A stretch of DNA of 64,000 nt from Rhodamnia argentea (GCF_020921035.1 NC_063155.1:24359294-24423293); one strand, 5' to 3'. Shown: positions 48,721-60,527, counted from the first letter of the stretch. The notes: a model not told the origin generated them from the letters alone. Program-made: numbers and translations.

Positions 48721-50180
48721 ATGAGAACGAGAAGAGGAGCTTGGTATTCCCCACCCGATGCATGTTCTGGGGACACCGCGACGGCGACGGCGACGGCGAC
48801 GATTAAGAGGACACGGGGCGTCGCCGGGGACCAGGCAGCGTGTCCCCGGAAACGGCAGAGTCTGTCCAGCGGAGGCTGCGATTCCTTCGACGCGTTGCCC
48901 GATGACCTCTTGATCTGTATCTTCTCCAAGCTCGGCGCGTCTGCTTCGTCCCCTTCGGATCTCATTCGCGCCTCGCTCACGTAAGCCAATCTCTCATTTC
49001 TCCGTGGACGGCTTTCGTTTCTTTGTTTCTTGAAAACATCGTTTGATTGCCGGAAGAATGACGTCATTTTTTTTTTTTTTCCCCGATGGGAAACAGGTGC
49101 AGAAGATTTAATTCATTAGCCTTCCATTCGCTTGTTTTGTCGAAAGCTTCGTCCAAGTGCCTTGCCATCGGGGCTAAGAACTGGTGCGACTCGGCTCACC
49201 GCTTTTTGAAGCTATGCGCCGATTCCGGAAACATGGAGGCCTGTTACATTCTCGGCATGGTAAGCAAGTCTCAAAAGCCTCACAAAACCCAAAATTATAA
49301 ATAAATAAATAAAAGATAAGATGATTTAATTGAGAATATATACATCTTTCTGTTTTATCAAAAGAAAATTCGGGAATGAGCATTTCGAGGAAATGGTAAT
49401 CTGAGCTTTCTTGTTTCTCTTTTCAAACAGATTCGGTTCTACTGCTTACTGAGCCGAGGGAGCGGAGCTTCTCTCATGGCAAAGGCCGCGATTAACTGCC
49501 ACGCGCCGGCGCTCTACTCTCTCGCCGTAATCCAGTTCAACGGCAGCGGCGGCTCCAAGAACGATAAGGACCTCCGAGCCGGCGTCGCTCTCTGCGCGCG
49601 CGCCGCCTTCTTGGGCCACGTCGACGCGCTCCGCGAGCTCGGCCACTGCCTCCAGGACGGCTACGGCGTCCGCCAGAACATCGCCGAGGGTCGCCGGTTC
49701 CTCGTCCAGGCGAACGCGCGGGAGCTAGCCGCCGTGCTCTCCTCGGCTCTTCCCACGCGCTCCTTGCTCCCGTGGAACCACCCACAACACGACGCCGACG
49801 CGCCCCGCGCGGCCGTCGCGGGCTGCTCATTGCTCAGCGACTTCGGGTGCAACGTACCGGCGCCGGAGGTGCACCCGGCGAACAGGTTCCTGTCGGAGTG
49901 GTTCGCGGCTCGCAGCGCCGGCGGCGGCGGCTCCGCCGGAGATGGCGGCCTGAGGCTCTGCTCGCACGCCGGGTGCGGGAGGGCGGAGACGAGGAGGCAC
50001 GAGTTCCGGAGGTGCTCGGTGTGCGGGGTCGTGAACTACTGCTCGCGCGCCTGCCAGGCACTGGACTGGAAGCTGCGACACAAATCGGAGTGCGCCCCAC
50101 AGGAGCGCTGGATCAACGACGGCGACGGAGATAATGACGGAGTTGGTGCGGGTAACGATGATGTCATGGCCGTGAGTTGA
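48721..50180 (+). CDS. F-box protein with Sel1-like repeats and C-terminal MYND finger (At1g67340-like)
   Basis: Three exons, 48721-48980, 49097-49259 and 49431-50180, join in frame to 390 aa. The start MRTRRGAWYSPP is the first ATG after the GA-rich leader. The F-box is FDALPDDLLICIFSKLGASA (about residues 59-78), followed by SDLIRASLTCRRFNSLAF. The middle is Sel1/HCP-like helical repeat: AHRFLKLCADSGNMEACYIL, MAKAAINCHAPALYSLAVIQ, ALRELGHCLQDGYGVRQNIA. The C-terminus has an intact MYND zinc finger: LCSHAGCGRAE, then FRRCSVCGVVNYCSRACQ, DWKLRHKSEC. The F-box suggests an SCF ubiquitin-ligase adaptor, with the MYND finger and repeats binding a substrate; the substrate is unknown. Exon 3 is very GC-rich, which explains the many long shadow frames on both strands. 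Length is close to Arabidopsis At1g67340. Confidence 0.92.
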
Positions 50181-53088
50181 CGGCGGTCGGTGATCCCCCT
50201 AAAAATTCTCCCTTTTTCGGGGATTATGGGGGTTAGATTTTCGCCTTTCGTTTTTTTTTTTCCTTTTCTTTTGGGGGTAACGGAAAACTGAGAAAATGGG
50301 GGCGCAATTTTGGTGGGGAAAAAAGAAAGGAAGCTGCATGAATTTTTGTTACGCGAGGAACGAGCAACTTTTCAGTCTTCTTCTTGTACAGCATATATTT
50401 CGGTTCGGTGGCATCAAAAGAGTAACCGGTTTTTTTCCTACCCCCCTCTTCTTTTTTTAATCCCTTTTCTCTTTTTATGTTTTATAGAGAAATTTCTTGG
50501 GTCAAAATCAGAAATGAAAATATCTCAACTACTTGTTCATACTTCGGTTATGTTTTAATAATCAGACGTGCGATGGTGGTGGGTCTGCAGTGTTCTGCAT
50601 CTGGCACCGTGAGCAGGGGGGTCTCTGCAAACTGCCTCTCGCCATCCATTTTCCCCTTTCTTTTTTCCCCGCCCCCCCAAAAAGAAAAAGTTCCGTTTGA
50701 CTAAATCTGTCGATTGTGCAGTTTTGTACGTTATACCGGGTGTGGGTGGGGGAACAGAGTAGGTCAGAGGTGGCAGCAAGATGGGCGTGAACGACATGAG
50801 TGTGGCCAAAACCCACCATTGTCTTCTCCTCGTTGATTGCCTGAGAATGTGTCCTAGCGTCCCTCTTGGTGAAGGCTTTTTTCTTTTGTGCAACGGGTGA
50901 AAGTGAAAAGGATGACAATGGCAGTAGCTTCTGTTCTTGCAGAGAAGAGGAGGCCGATAGCTCTGTGCGTGGTTGGCAGAATTGAGAATCCTAGGCGGAA
51001 CACAATAATGGCATCATGTTGTTTCCCTCCCCCCAAGTTCCCTGCTTTATTGCTTTATTACTCTTTTGAGCCGCTTTTTAGGTGTGGTGTGACTGAGGCG
51101 TGTAGAGAGGTGTAGGAGGGGGGCTCTGGTGAAAATTTTGAAAGTGTGGTTTTCCCCTGTTCTGGATTTTGACCCTTGGGAGAGAGAGAAGGCAAAGGAC
51201 CGTGTTCTGTGCGGCGGTCCTTCAAAAGAAAATTTCGCTTTGGCAAGTAGATTGATGGTGTGCTGACTCTAGAAGGTTTTTCAACAAGTGGGGAGAAGTG
51301 AATTTCATTATTTGCTTGTTTTTGTCGAGATGATGGGAAAGCTCTGTTGGTTGTGGATGAGTAGAAGGCAGGGGTAGTGGGAGAAGATTGGCATGTGGTG
51401 CAAGTGGGAGGAAAGTAGTATCTTTTAGGGCAAGGGTCGATACACAAACAACATATGAGTGGAAAAGGGACATCTCGTAATTGCACCTCTTTCTCCCTCT
51501 CTTTTTTTAAACCGGTAGGGACATTTCCTGTGCTCTTTTTTTTTTTTGCTGGAGCTTGCGCTTTCGACACTCGTGATCGACGAGTAGGAGCCCTCCAAGT
51601 GGAAGTGATTCGAGATGAATTGGTCCACGTCAAAGCCAAAGCTCGTCACCACCAGCTTTAATCTAGACTAGGCGATCGAAAAGCTAGGTAAAAGAACTAG
51701 AGCAGCATCTTCTTCAAATTGAATTTGCCGTCATTGCTGGTTTTTACTTTCAAGTCAAACTCGAGGAGCCCAATCGAATTGTCAGTACAGTCCAAAAGGA
51801 GGGATACAAAAATATCGCAGGCCGTAGTACAGGCTACAGAGGGACTGGTACAACGAAGGAGGTTTCCTTTTGGGTACCCATCAAGAAACCAAACCCCCCC
51901 GGTTGTCCAACCGCGTAAAGACACACACCTTCGAATGATTCCGATTTCAATTGTTATTTCCAAGCATTGGACGACCCGAGACGAAACGAAAGACCCCCCC
52001 CTCCCCCCCACAAAAAAAAATTGAAAAATGAGGGGCACGTTATCACGACTCGGCACCGAATCGATCGGAGAGGAATCAATCCCTCGGTCCGAATTATTAT
52101 TCTTCCTCGGCTCTGGAGGGGTTGATGGGACATAACGCGTCCCACCCACCCACCACCAGGAGCTCGTACTCCTCCTCTATTTCTGAGACTAGTGCGAAAG
52201 AGAAAGAAACACCATTAAATCACGACCGTCTTTTTCTTAAATGGGCCGAAGATTTCTTGTTCGAGTATCTTAGGTCTGATCTACACGTACAAGGATCGCA
52301 ACAACAACTACTCATATTCCCACGTCAAACCCACGCATTTGTCTGGAAAAAAAGATCTGGAATATTTGGGACCTGCCCACGCCAAGTTGGAATCCAATCA
52401 ATCTCAGCTTTGAAATAGAAGGGGGGTAGAAGACGACAATCGAGAAATTAGAAGTGCAAAGAGATTTCTCGGGAATCTCGATTTCGAAAAGAAACAAAAA
52501 GAGGTTTTAACAATGTTGGGTTGGTGGAAAACGGAGATGGGAAACGGTGCGGTGCTTGGGAAAGGGGCCAGCTGGTTTGAAAAGGGCCGACTCCTGCACG
52601 ATTCGCGAATAAGAATATGAGATTGGCTTCGGTTTTGGTACGTTCGGTCAATAAGAACGTAAAACCATAGTGGTTGTGCTGCATTCATTGGAAGTTGTTC
52701 GTTGCCCACCACCTCAAGCAACGAAATGTCTTCAGTTCGTTCATCCTTTTATTAAGATTGCCCCGGAGGGGTGGATTGATTGTGTCTTGAGAAAGTTCTT
52801 CTCGGTCTTCGCTCGACTACAACTTTGGACGTGAGGCTTGACCGTATCGATATATTGAAATTCTTCTCCAGTCCGCGTCGAAAGAACTCCCACTTTGACC
52901 TGCGCACATGGAAATCGTTTTCATGCTCGCAACGATACCGACTCAGCCAATCACAAGCCTAAAAGAACGTCACGTTTCCAAATTAGGGAAAGTTCATTGT
53001 TTCCATTATATCATCTTCGGGATATGCATAATGGGTGGATTGGAAATTATTTTTAAGTACGGTTGACCGAGTGTTTCAAACTGGCGGC
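50181..53088. other. Intergenic, no recognised gene
   Basis: The first 400 bp are the T-rich 3' UTR of the F-box gene. The rest has several frames of 100-190 codons on the minus strand that are CT-rich and low in complexity, and mononucleotide runs (C at about 51996-52010, T at 51538-51547). None has a domain. Confidence 0.4.
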
Positions 53089-53348
53089 ATCGTTAACAAG
53101 ACTATTTTCGTTATTTTTGGTGTTCATGTATAGAAACTTAATTAGGCTCAGGCCGTATAGAAAGTTAATTGGGCTCAGGCCCAAGTAAGAAGCCCAAGCT
53201 GTGTCCTTCCTTCTACTTTGGGCTCAGGCCCAAGTAGAAAGTCACCATCTTGTGTTCTCTCCGAAAAGATGAACAGCCTTCAATTTGCTGGGAAGGGCGA
53301 AGGTTACAGCGGTTGGCGTCGTCTGTGGGAGTTTCAATCCTTGAGCTG
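53089..53348 (+). promoter_or_regulatory. Promoter and leader exon of the complex I subunit gene, with repeated palindromic site II elements
   Basis: The palindrome TTGGGCTCAGGCCCAAGTA occurs twice in full (about 53169-53187 and 53219-53237), with a degenerate half copy at about 53133-53145. Each holds two outward TGGGC(C/T) site II elements, bound by TCP factors and typical of nuclear genes for respiratory proteins. A leader exon ends with donor GAGCTG/GTAAGT at 53348-53349. The matching acceptor, ending at 53755, lies ten bases before the start codon. An inverted copy of this whole segment lies at 59.9-60.5 kb. Confidence 0.65.
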
Positions 53349-53765
53349 GTAAGTTCTCTTCCCGCGAGTTCTGCTATCAAATTTCTGTAATTCTTTCGTT
53401 CGGATCGATTTCGGTTCTGATCTGGGTCTCTTCTGTGAAACGCCTAGGCTAGGGTTCTTTCTTTTGTTATGATCGGAATTACTTCGACCAATTAGATTGC
53501 ATTTCGCGATGAAGGAATAGAAAGAGTATACAAACCGAATCTCGTTTCGGCAACGTAATTGCGAATTCGCTCAGCATGTTGCCCGATCTTAGTCGTTGGT
53601 ACTCGTTCGATTGTGGTGTCAATCGATCACTCACTAGTTGTTCAACGAGTCAATCCGGTGCTTTGGTTGGCTTTTCGAGCAGACTTCTCTGATTGAACTC
53701 AGTTGCACTTGAAGATTGGGTTAATTGATTTGTCAGTTTGAATTCCTGTGATCAGAGAAAAGAAA

Positions 53766-54041
53766 ATGAAGTTCATTATGGAGTTCGCGGAGAACTTGGT
53801 TCTGAGGTTGATGGAGGACCCAAAGGAGAGAGACAGGAAGTTCAGAGAGCACTTGTACGCGGTGAAAGACAGGTGCAAAAAAACCAAGGAGATGTGGAGC
53901 TACCCGCTTCGTCCTTACGGGTTTTGGACGTTCGAGCGGCACAATGTGCAGCTCGCTTGGGATGCTCAGATCAGCCAGGTGCCGGGGCGTAGGGATCCGT
54001 ATGATGATCTCCTCCAGCAGAACTATGAGCCACCCAAGTGA
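53766..54041 (+). CDS. Small plant mitochondrial complex I subunit (At1g67350-like)
   Basis: A single coding exon of 91 aa beginning MKFIMEFAENLVLRLMEDPK. It is charged, mostly helical in character, with no membrane span. Other recognisable parts are ERDRKFREHLY, the central PLRPYGFWTFERHN, and GRRDPYDDLLQQNYEPPK at the end. It follows Arabidopsis At1g67350, a small plant complex I (NADH:ubiquinone oxidoreductase) subunit by proteomics as I recall. There is no obvious cleaved presequence. The start at 53766 is the first ATG after the leader-intron acceptor. The site II promoter agrees with a respiratory role. Its place in the complex is from memory, not from the sequence. Confidence 0.78.
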   Translation: MKFIMEFAENLVLRLMEDPKERDRKFREHLYAVKDRCKKTKEMWSYPLRPYGFWTFERHNVQLAWDAQISQVPGRRDPYDDLLQQNYEPPK

Positions 54042-54721
54042 ATGAATCACAGGTTTGCTTTTCAGAGTACTGTAAAATTGATGTTGCAGTTTCGTTGCTT
54101 TTTGAAGGTCCTGGAGTGTTTTGAAGTTAAATACAGCTCGTTGCTTTAGGCTATTTGGAGGATATTTTTTTAGTCTGCCCTGGTTGTTGTTGTGATAGCC
54201 AGCCCTTGCTGGATAGGAAATTTTCATGTGCACAGTAATTTTGAGATGGCGTTTTGTCTATAGATCCAGCTATGGGACACACTGGCTTCAATCATAAAAT
54301 GAAACTTCATGTCTATTGAAGTTCTGATATTCTATGTTATGCGTGGGGCACACTGGCTTCAATCGTAAAATGAAGCTTCATGTCTATTGAAGTTCTGATA
54401 TGCTATGTTATGCCTGACGTTCTATGTCAGAAGCAATGCCGACCCCCACCATGCGCTTGCTAGGTTCTTGGTGCAATTTTTACTAACTACATGAGGTTCA
54501 TGGTAAAGTTTCTTTGTTTCGTCCCCTGAACTAAACATTTGGAATATCGTCTGCCCTCTCTCTCTTAATCTAAAATATCTGCTTTAACCACTTAGAAAAA
54601 TTAAACAAAGTAACTAATGATAAAAGAACAGTAGATTTTATTCCAGATGAACTTCACGAGGCTTGTTTTCTCATGCAATGATGAATTGTGCCTTCTGCAA
54701 TTCTATGGTAGCTAGCGTGAA
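54042..54721. other. 3' flank of the complex I gene
   Basis: T-rich 3' UTR and flank that includes a two-copy 71-bp tandem repeat. This part is not seen in the duplicated material at 60-62 kb. Confidence 0.5.
54274..54415. repeat. Tandem duplication, 2 x 71 bp
   Basis: CACACTGGCTTCAATC, then TTCATGTCTATTGAAGTTCT and CTATGTTATGC occur twice with period 71 and about four substitutions (for example ATAAAATG against GTAAAATG). It is a recent local duplication in the 3' flank. Confidence 0.92.
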
Positions 54722-55690
54722 GCTCTCTACCTAAAGATTATTGTTATTGTTGTCCCAAGCTCTTTTTATATTGCCGATCTGCATTTATGGCTAAAAGTTA
54801 TTCTTTATGTTCTTTCTTGATTGTTGGGTTCCACTTTTACCAGATTCCAGACGAATTCTATGAGCTTATGAGTGGTCTCGCAAGTCTTTCTTTAGCAAAG
54901 TTCTCATTTTTGACGCCGTACTTCTTTCGTTTGGCTTTATTCCCCTGAACTCCTATAGGAGGTTTAGTAAAGTTCAGATAGAGGCTTGAGTGGTGATAAT
55001 TGCACCTTTTGGCGTTCTTTTATCTATTGAATGTTGCTGAAATAGTTGTACTGGTGCAGGTGACTGAGAAGTTGTCAACCGTATGGTTCAGACTCTCCCT
55101 ATCGAGAAGAGTATGTAGCATGCTGACGCTTTACTTGTTTGGGTTTGGCTGATATACATGTGGACAATTGTAATTATCAGAGGTTTTGGATGGTTTTAAA
55201 TAATGTCTTCAAGATTGGACCTCGTGGACCATACCTCTGGCTCTTCTTTCAGATGTTCGTACATTTTGCTTATGTAAGCCGTAATTATCTCACTGTCATT
55301 TCTTTTTAAGGATCTGAACTTAATGTTTGTTGCGTTTTCAATCAGTACCTCGGCTTTCATAATTGCGCACTGGCATTTGGTACATTGATTCATGCGTGTT
55401 CATCAACATTTTGAAAGTAATGCTGGGGATGCTTTTTACTTGCCCTTGTGATGAACTACCCCATGTTTTGGCCACTATGAAGTACCTTTTTAACGGCGCT
55501 TCCCTCTTATCTTTTTCTCCCCCAAGGCTTTGAGTGTGTTTATGTGAATGCGTATAGCCACTACCCACTTCTGACCCTGGCCAGAGTCATCTCTTTGCTA
55601 TGCCTGGTTGGCCATCCATACATTAGCTTTATGGTGTACCAAAGTATACATCTGTGTGACCGTTTGCTGTTTATGTTCTGGACCTCTGGT
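54722..55690. repeat. Duplicated 3' flank block, left copy
   Basis: This block recurs in the same orientation at about 60826-61840. Shared stretches include AGCTCTTTTTATATT, CCGATCTGCATTTATGG, CCACTTTTACCAGATTCCA, AAGATTGGACCTCGTGGACC and CTTTGCTATGCCTGGTTGGC. Similarity stops at about 55690, exactly where the ASY1 fragment begins. The copies differ by scattered substitutions and small indels. I see no gene in either. Confidence 0.88.
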
Positions 55691-56642
55691 TGTCATGCAG
55701 TTGAGTTGTCTGGGAAACTTGAAAGGATATCTGTTAGTCTGAGAGTGATGAGAATTAATCCAGTCCTTGACCCGGGCCAATTTCTGTTCATCTTCCACAT
55801 GATCCTGAGTGTCATCTGTATTATGCAATATTAATTAACTATCTGCAGTCCTTTAAATGTCCATAACTTCCTATAGCTGAAAAGTGTTAGATCCCGCTGT
55901 GCAGTCCAACTTTCCACCATTTTGTTTTGAATTGACTCTATTAATAGTCTGGTTTACTAAAAAAGAAGAATCACTCTCGTGCATCCAGGAAATTAAGCGT
56001 TATTTGCTTTGTAATGTTGGTACCTTCATTGACAAGGCCATTATTATCAATTTGCTGCATCTCTGTGAAGTCCAACTATTTGTCACTTTCGGAGAGACAG
56101 ATGCTCGAAACATATAAGGGTAATGTATAAAGGGCTTCCACAACATGAAGGGGAAGTTTGTGCAAGTACCAATTAGCGCAACAATGTGCTGGTCATCAGC
56201 TGAATGGTTAACCTGTAAGGACAAAAGATAAATATGATCATTCTACAGCACTAGAATACTCTAAAAGCTTTAAATGCTGGAAACAGAGATTTCGGTAAGG
56301 TGTGGTCTCTTCACCTCGCTGTCAGATTCAGAATAATCATCCCTTCGCATAGAATCACCTCCCAAGCTCACTTTATCATCTTGTCTGTCATCATTCTCAT
56401 CCCAACAAGGATCAAGCACACTCTTGACCTAAAACATCATAGTTGCCAGACTGTTCATCAAGCATACAGTGAGAAAAATCACGAGCATTGAGGTTCTGGT
56501 AGTCTTGGTCTCTTACCTTAAGAGCGGGTATGAGACGCTTGCTATTCACATGGCCGAACTCCATTTTCAAAGGATTCTTCATCCATTGATTAAGGGCTTC
56601 TTCACTGCGGCATCTAAAGAATGGAGGCTCGTAATCTGCAGG
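55690..56642 (-). pseudogene. ASY1 fragment (middle exons only), frameshifted
   Basis: Four exon-like pieces with splice sites are seen on the minus strand. They are 56642-56517 (DYEPPFFRCRSEEALNQW and FGHVNSKRLIPALK), 56428-56315 (VKSVLDPCWDENDDRQDD), 56212-56170 (VNHSADDQHIVAL) and one from 55815 (DDTQDHVEDEQKLARVKDWI). They match the part of the meiotic HORMA protein ASY1 just after its HORMA domain. In the last piece the frame slips after NSHH and the expected LTDIL-SFPD wording continues in another frame, so the piece cannot encode the normal protein. It ends abruptly at about 55690. Neither the HORMA exons upstream nor the C-terminal exons follow it. It lies below the ASY1 C-terminal exons at 62.7 kb, so it cannot be part of that gene. 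Confidence 0.82.
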
Positions 56643-58013
56643 CTGCAAAATGATATCATGCTATCATAATTTTCTCGTTTCCAATATTTGTCTGACTAAT
56701 ATCAACCTCGAAACACCAGAATAACGCTTCAAGTGCGGAGAAAAAGGGTGTTCCAGAGTTTATCTTGCCCTTTCATCTCGATCAGTTTCGTCTCTGATTC
56801 AGGACTTCCTTCTCATGGAAGTTTCCTGTGCCGTGGACTTCATTTTGGGTAAGGACGTCTGAGTTATTGTTTTTCCATAAGAGATGACAAGACTGACCAA
56901 GAAATGCCCTTCTTTGTTGTAATACCCTTTTGACTAGCATCACTATTTAAGGGAACTGGGGACGTGCTTTCTCCTGTCTGGAGGTTCAAAAGTAAAGACA
57001 GCGGAACTATATCACAATCTCGGCTGCGGATTCACGGGACATGGGCTCTAAGTCCCGATGACTATGGTTTTCTCGAGGAACCAAAAGGGCTCTTGGCATG
57101 GCGAAAAGAGGACAACAAACTACAGAGACCCGATCGAATTAATCCTGTGTCCTAAGAGGTCCCAACCAACAAATGTCAGCACCAGCAAAACAAGTGAATT
57201 TCCCCCGCTTGTAGCATAAAGCACTTGCAAAAGCAGAGCACGCTGCTGGGATTCAAATTTGGATTGATGCTAGACAGTGCAGAGCAGGCATATCTGGCCC
57301 AATGCTAAGGAATCAACACAAACCAACCAAACCAGGAATGAGGCCATGTGTTTACCATTAACGAACTAAATCCTCCATGCTTGGCTAAAGGACAGAAAGG
57401 GATGAATGAAACTTTCCAATCAATTTCTCGATTGGTGGCAGATAAACATAAACATCATCTGCATTCATATATTGTTAAATTTGCACACACGTGGTATCCA
57501 TAATCTGTAGCCCATCGATCAGGAGTAATTTAAAGAAAAGAACACCTTTCAACCAAAGATGAAGGAAAATACAAGCCCCAAACAAATGCTAACATTTTCA
57601 TAGGTAGGCACTCCTGACCTGGACAAAATCTCGGCTGAATTCCCACATTATGCCCTTCCCGACAAGTTAATTGCGCCTCTTAACCAGAAGAAATGAACAA
57701 AATGAACCAATTGCGAGCAAGATTACAAAACGGATTTCATTTTTTTTTTTTTAATAATAGGCACTTCCAAGAAGATTTTGACATTCTGCTGATTGGAAGG
57801 AGGGAGTACATGAGCAGGACAAAGTCAATTGAGTGTATCTCGGGCCGGTCGATCAGTCTTCCCTGTCAAATGCTAAGCATACAACACTCCATTCACCGGA
57901 GAGTTTCACGGAGATAAACATTAAACTCTGGAAAGCCTAATGACTCCTACCCTGTCCCCCAAGAGCATGCAGAAGCAAATTACATATTTACCGCGCACAT
58001 TAGAGTTGAGTAA
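56643..58013. other. Spacer between the ASY1 fragment and the BUD31 copy
   Basis: The right part (from about 57.3 kb) is probably the 3' UTR and flank of the BUD31 copy. The left part has no HORMA exons on either strand, so the ASY1 fragment is truly cut off upstream. A T run lies at 57739-57752. Confidence 0.45.
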
Positions 58014-59251
58014 TCAATCTCCACTCGCGCAACCCCTGCAACCGCAATGGATGCACTCTATCACCTTCTCCTTCCTCAAATGCATGGGCACTCGACACAC
58101 GCATGTGGTAGCGAAATTGTGGTCCCGAGGCTGGATGCACCGTAAGCAGCAGAGCCGCTCATAACCAGGCTGCACAGCAAATAAAGAATATGAAATTAAA
58201 AAACATGGAAAGTTGAGTAATTGATGTCAGAATAATGCACATCATGTCGGATACACTCAATTACAGAAACTCCAAGAGAGAGAAGAGGATGCCATATTTT
58301 TCTGTTTAAAAAAACACTTTATGAGATGGGACAATGTTTAAATACAGAATGCTTCCTTCACCGTGGGATACAATTGACACATTTTCCCCAAATAAGCAGA
58401 AATCAAATTTGCCACAGAGAGCAAGAAAGGAAAGAAAGACTAGAAGAAAAAGGTTCTGATATTTAGTTGAAATTTCCCTCTATCTCGCATTCACCTCTTT
58501 CTTTCATGACAATGTTTTCCCAATCACATCATCTCCAGGCACATCACAAACTCATCGCCTATAGTTACGTATTTATCATTTGCAGATACAGAAGCCAAAG
58601 ATGTCATCAGTTTATGAACGTATCAATCAGGTCCTCAACAATCACCAAATGCATGCCACAAAAGACTTGAAAAAAGAGAATGTTCAACAAATGGCTACAC
58701 AATTCAAACCAAACAATCACAAGCAGAAAACATCAGCCACACGAGCATGGGATGAAGCAGACCAACCTTCTTCCACTTAGTAATCAGGTTTTTATCTGCA
58801 TAACCTTGGTCCAAGCAGAACTCGTACAATTCTTTTGAGATTTCTCTCCTCCGATAATACAGATCATATATGTATCAGTTTTTTTGATGAGCAATCTTGA
58901 AAATAGGCCACAGAGCCTCACATTTTCTCTTTCCATCATGAGGGTCATTTTCAGCTGCCATAACACATAAATCAGCATAAAGATCAACTTGACAAGAAGC
59001 CATATAAGACTACCATCAAAGAGAGAAGAAATGAAGATCACAACATCAAATAACTTAAATTGCAAAAGAAATATCAATTCTCTGTCATGACTTAAAATCA
59101 CCAACCTTCTCTTACAAGTAATAAAAGGGAGACCAAGAGAAATAAAGAACAACAAACCTTCTCTCATCTTTGCTTGTAATTCACGAAGTGTAGGTTCTAT
59201 CAGTTCCCATCCTTCTGGGTATTTGACGCGGTTGGTCTTCACTTTGGGCAT
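58014..59251 (-). pseudogene. BUD31 (G10) homologue, full length with introns but one internal stop codon
   Basis: Three coding exons, 59251-59158, 58954-58767 and 58169-58014, align end to end with the 145-residue splicing factor BUD31. The N-terminus is [20 protein letters not shown]. The middle has [20 protein letters not shown] and IAHQKN; the C-terminus has [26 protein letters not shown] and [16 protein letters not shown], with all zinc-binding cysteines present. The splice sites are normal. Codon 58 (58877-58875) is TGA where the family has arginine; a CGA to TGA change would explain it. One further oddity is VPMHL where the family usually has VPKHL. BUD31 acts in the spliceosome (NineTeen-related complex). 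Unless the stop is a sequence error, this copy is dead or makes a 57-residue peptide. Confidence 0.85.
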
Positions 59252-59861
59252 ACTGACACCTGCATCAAATGCAAAAGTAAAAGATCAGTGGATTCATCCT
59301 TTCAACTTCCTTCTGTGTCACCTCTAGATTGACTAACACAAAGTTCCCAGGAACTTCCATATATCAGACCCCTATGTACGAAAAACTGAACTCATTCCAC
59401 ATTCTTTCCACCATGTACTGAATGAAAAGACCATAGGAGTGACATCGCAATCAACAATCATCAAGTTCAAAGCAATCCCAACAATTTTAATCTCATATTT
59501 GGGTGCTTTGCATGATCATATGTGTCTGAGCATGTGTGGCACGTGAGAGAGACAGACAGACAGAGAAAGAGAGAGAGAGGTTAATGCAATAACACAGAAC
59601 ATGGAGTGTTGTCTCGCTAACTAACAATTTCCTCAAAACTGTTCTTTAACATGCCAATATCTTTGGAACACTGACATGAATTGTCGTCTTCTGGGAAGAT
59701 TTTCTGAAAGCATTCGTACTAAAGCATTTCAGAAAATGGCAAGAACAATGATTGCAGCACGAAGAATGACCAGAAAGCTAAAGTGGATAAGTTTACTAGT
59801 TGTGACCACCAACAAAGGGCCGGTTCAACAAATTGGGAACCAGGAACCACCCACGAAGAAC

Positions 59862-60527
59862 TTCATAATGAACTTCATTTTCTTTTCTCCGATCATAGCA
59901 ATTTAAACTGAAAAATCAATTAACCCTATCTTCAAGTGCAACTGAGTTGAGAAGTCTGCGTGAAAAGCCAACCAAAGCACCGGATTGACCCGTTGAGACC
60001 GATTGACACCACAATCGACCGAGTATCGACGAGTAAGATCGGGCAACATGCTGAACGAATTCGCAATTGCATTGCCAAAACGAGATTCGATTTGTGTACT
60101 CTTCCTATTCGTTCACCGCGAAATGTAATCTAATTGGTCGAAGTAATTCCAATCGTAACAAGAGAAAGAACCCCAGCGTAGGCGTTTCGCAGAAGAGACC
60201 CAAATCAGAATCGGAATCGATCCGCAGACATTTGATAGCAGAACTCACGGGAAGAGAACTTACCAGCTCGCGGATTGAAACTCAAGTCAGACGACGCCAA
60301 CCGCCGTAATCTTCGCCCTTCCCGGCAAATTGAAGGCTGGTCGTCTTTTTGAAAAGAACACAAGACGGAAACTTTCGACTTGGGCCTGAGCCCAAAGTAG
60401 AAGGATAGATACAACTTGGGCTTCCCGTTTGGGCCTGAGCCCAATTAACTTTCTATACGGCCTGAGCCCAAGTAAGTTTCTATACGTGAACACCAAAAAT
60501 AACGAAAATGGTCTTGTTAACGATCGT
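59862..60527 (-). repeat. Inverted copy of the complex I gene's promoter, leader exon, leader intron and first codons
   Basis: Read on the minus strand, this follows 53089-53787 closely. It has GTTAACAAGAC, TTTCGTTATTTTTGGTGTTC, the TTGGGCTCAGGCCCAA palindrome, the leader exon ending GAGCTG with donor GTAAGTTCTC (donor at 60263), and GAGAAAAGAAAATGAAGTTC with the start codon at 59878. After about seven codons (MKFIMKF) it departs and meets a stop, leaving a 17-codon frame. It points toward the BUD31 copy. Confidence 0.9.

Noticed and set aside
49537..50134. Several Arg-rich frames over the last exon of the F-box/MYND gene
   Set aside because: Shadows of a GC-rich exon; the true frame carries the Sel1-like repeats and MYND finger.
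53733..54233. A 166-codon frame opposite the complex I subunit gene
   Set aside because: Antisense shadow; the plus-strand frame matches a known plant protein.
55196..55393. A minus-strand frame in the duplicated flank that looked like a possible gene end
   Set aside because: No recognised domain, and the matching region in the other copy does not keep the frame.
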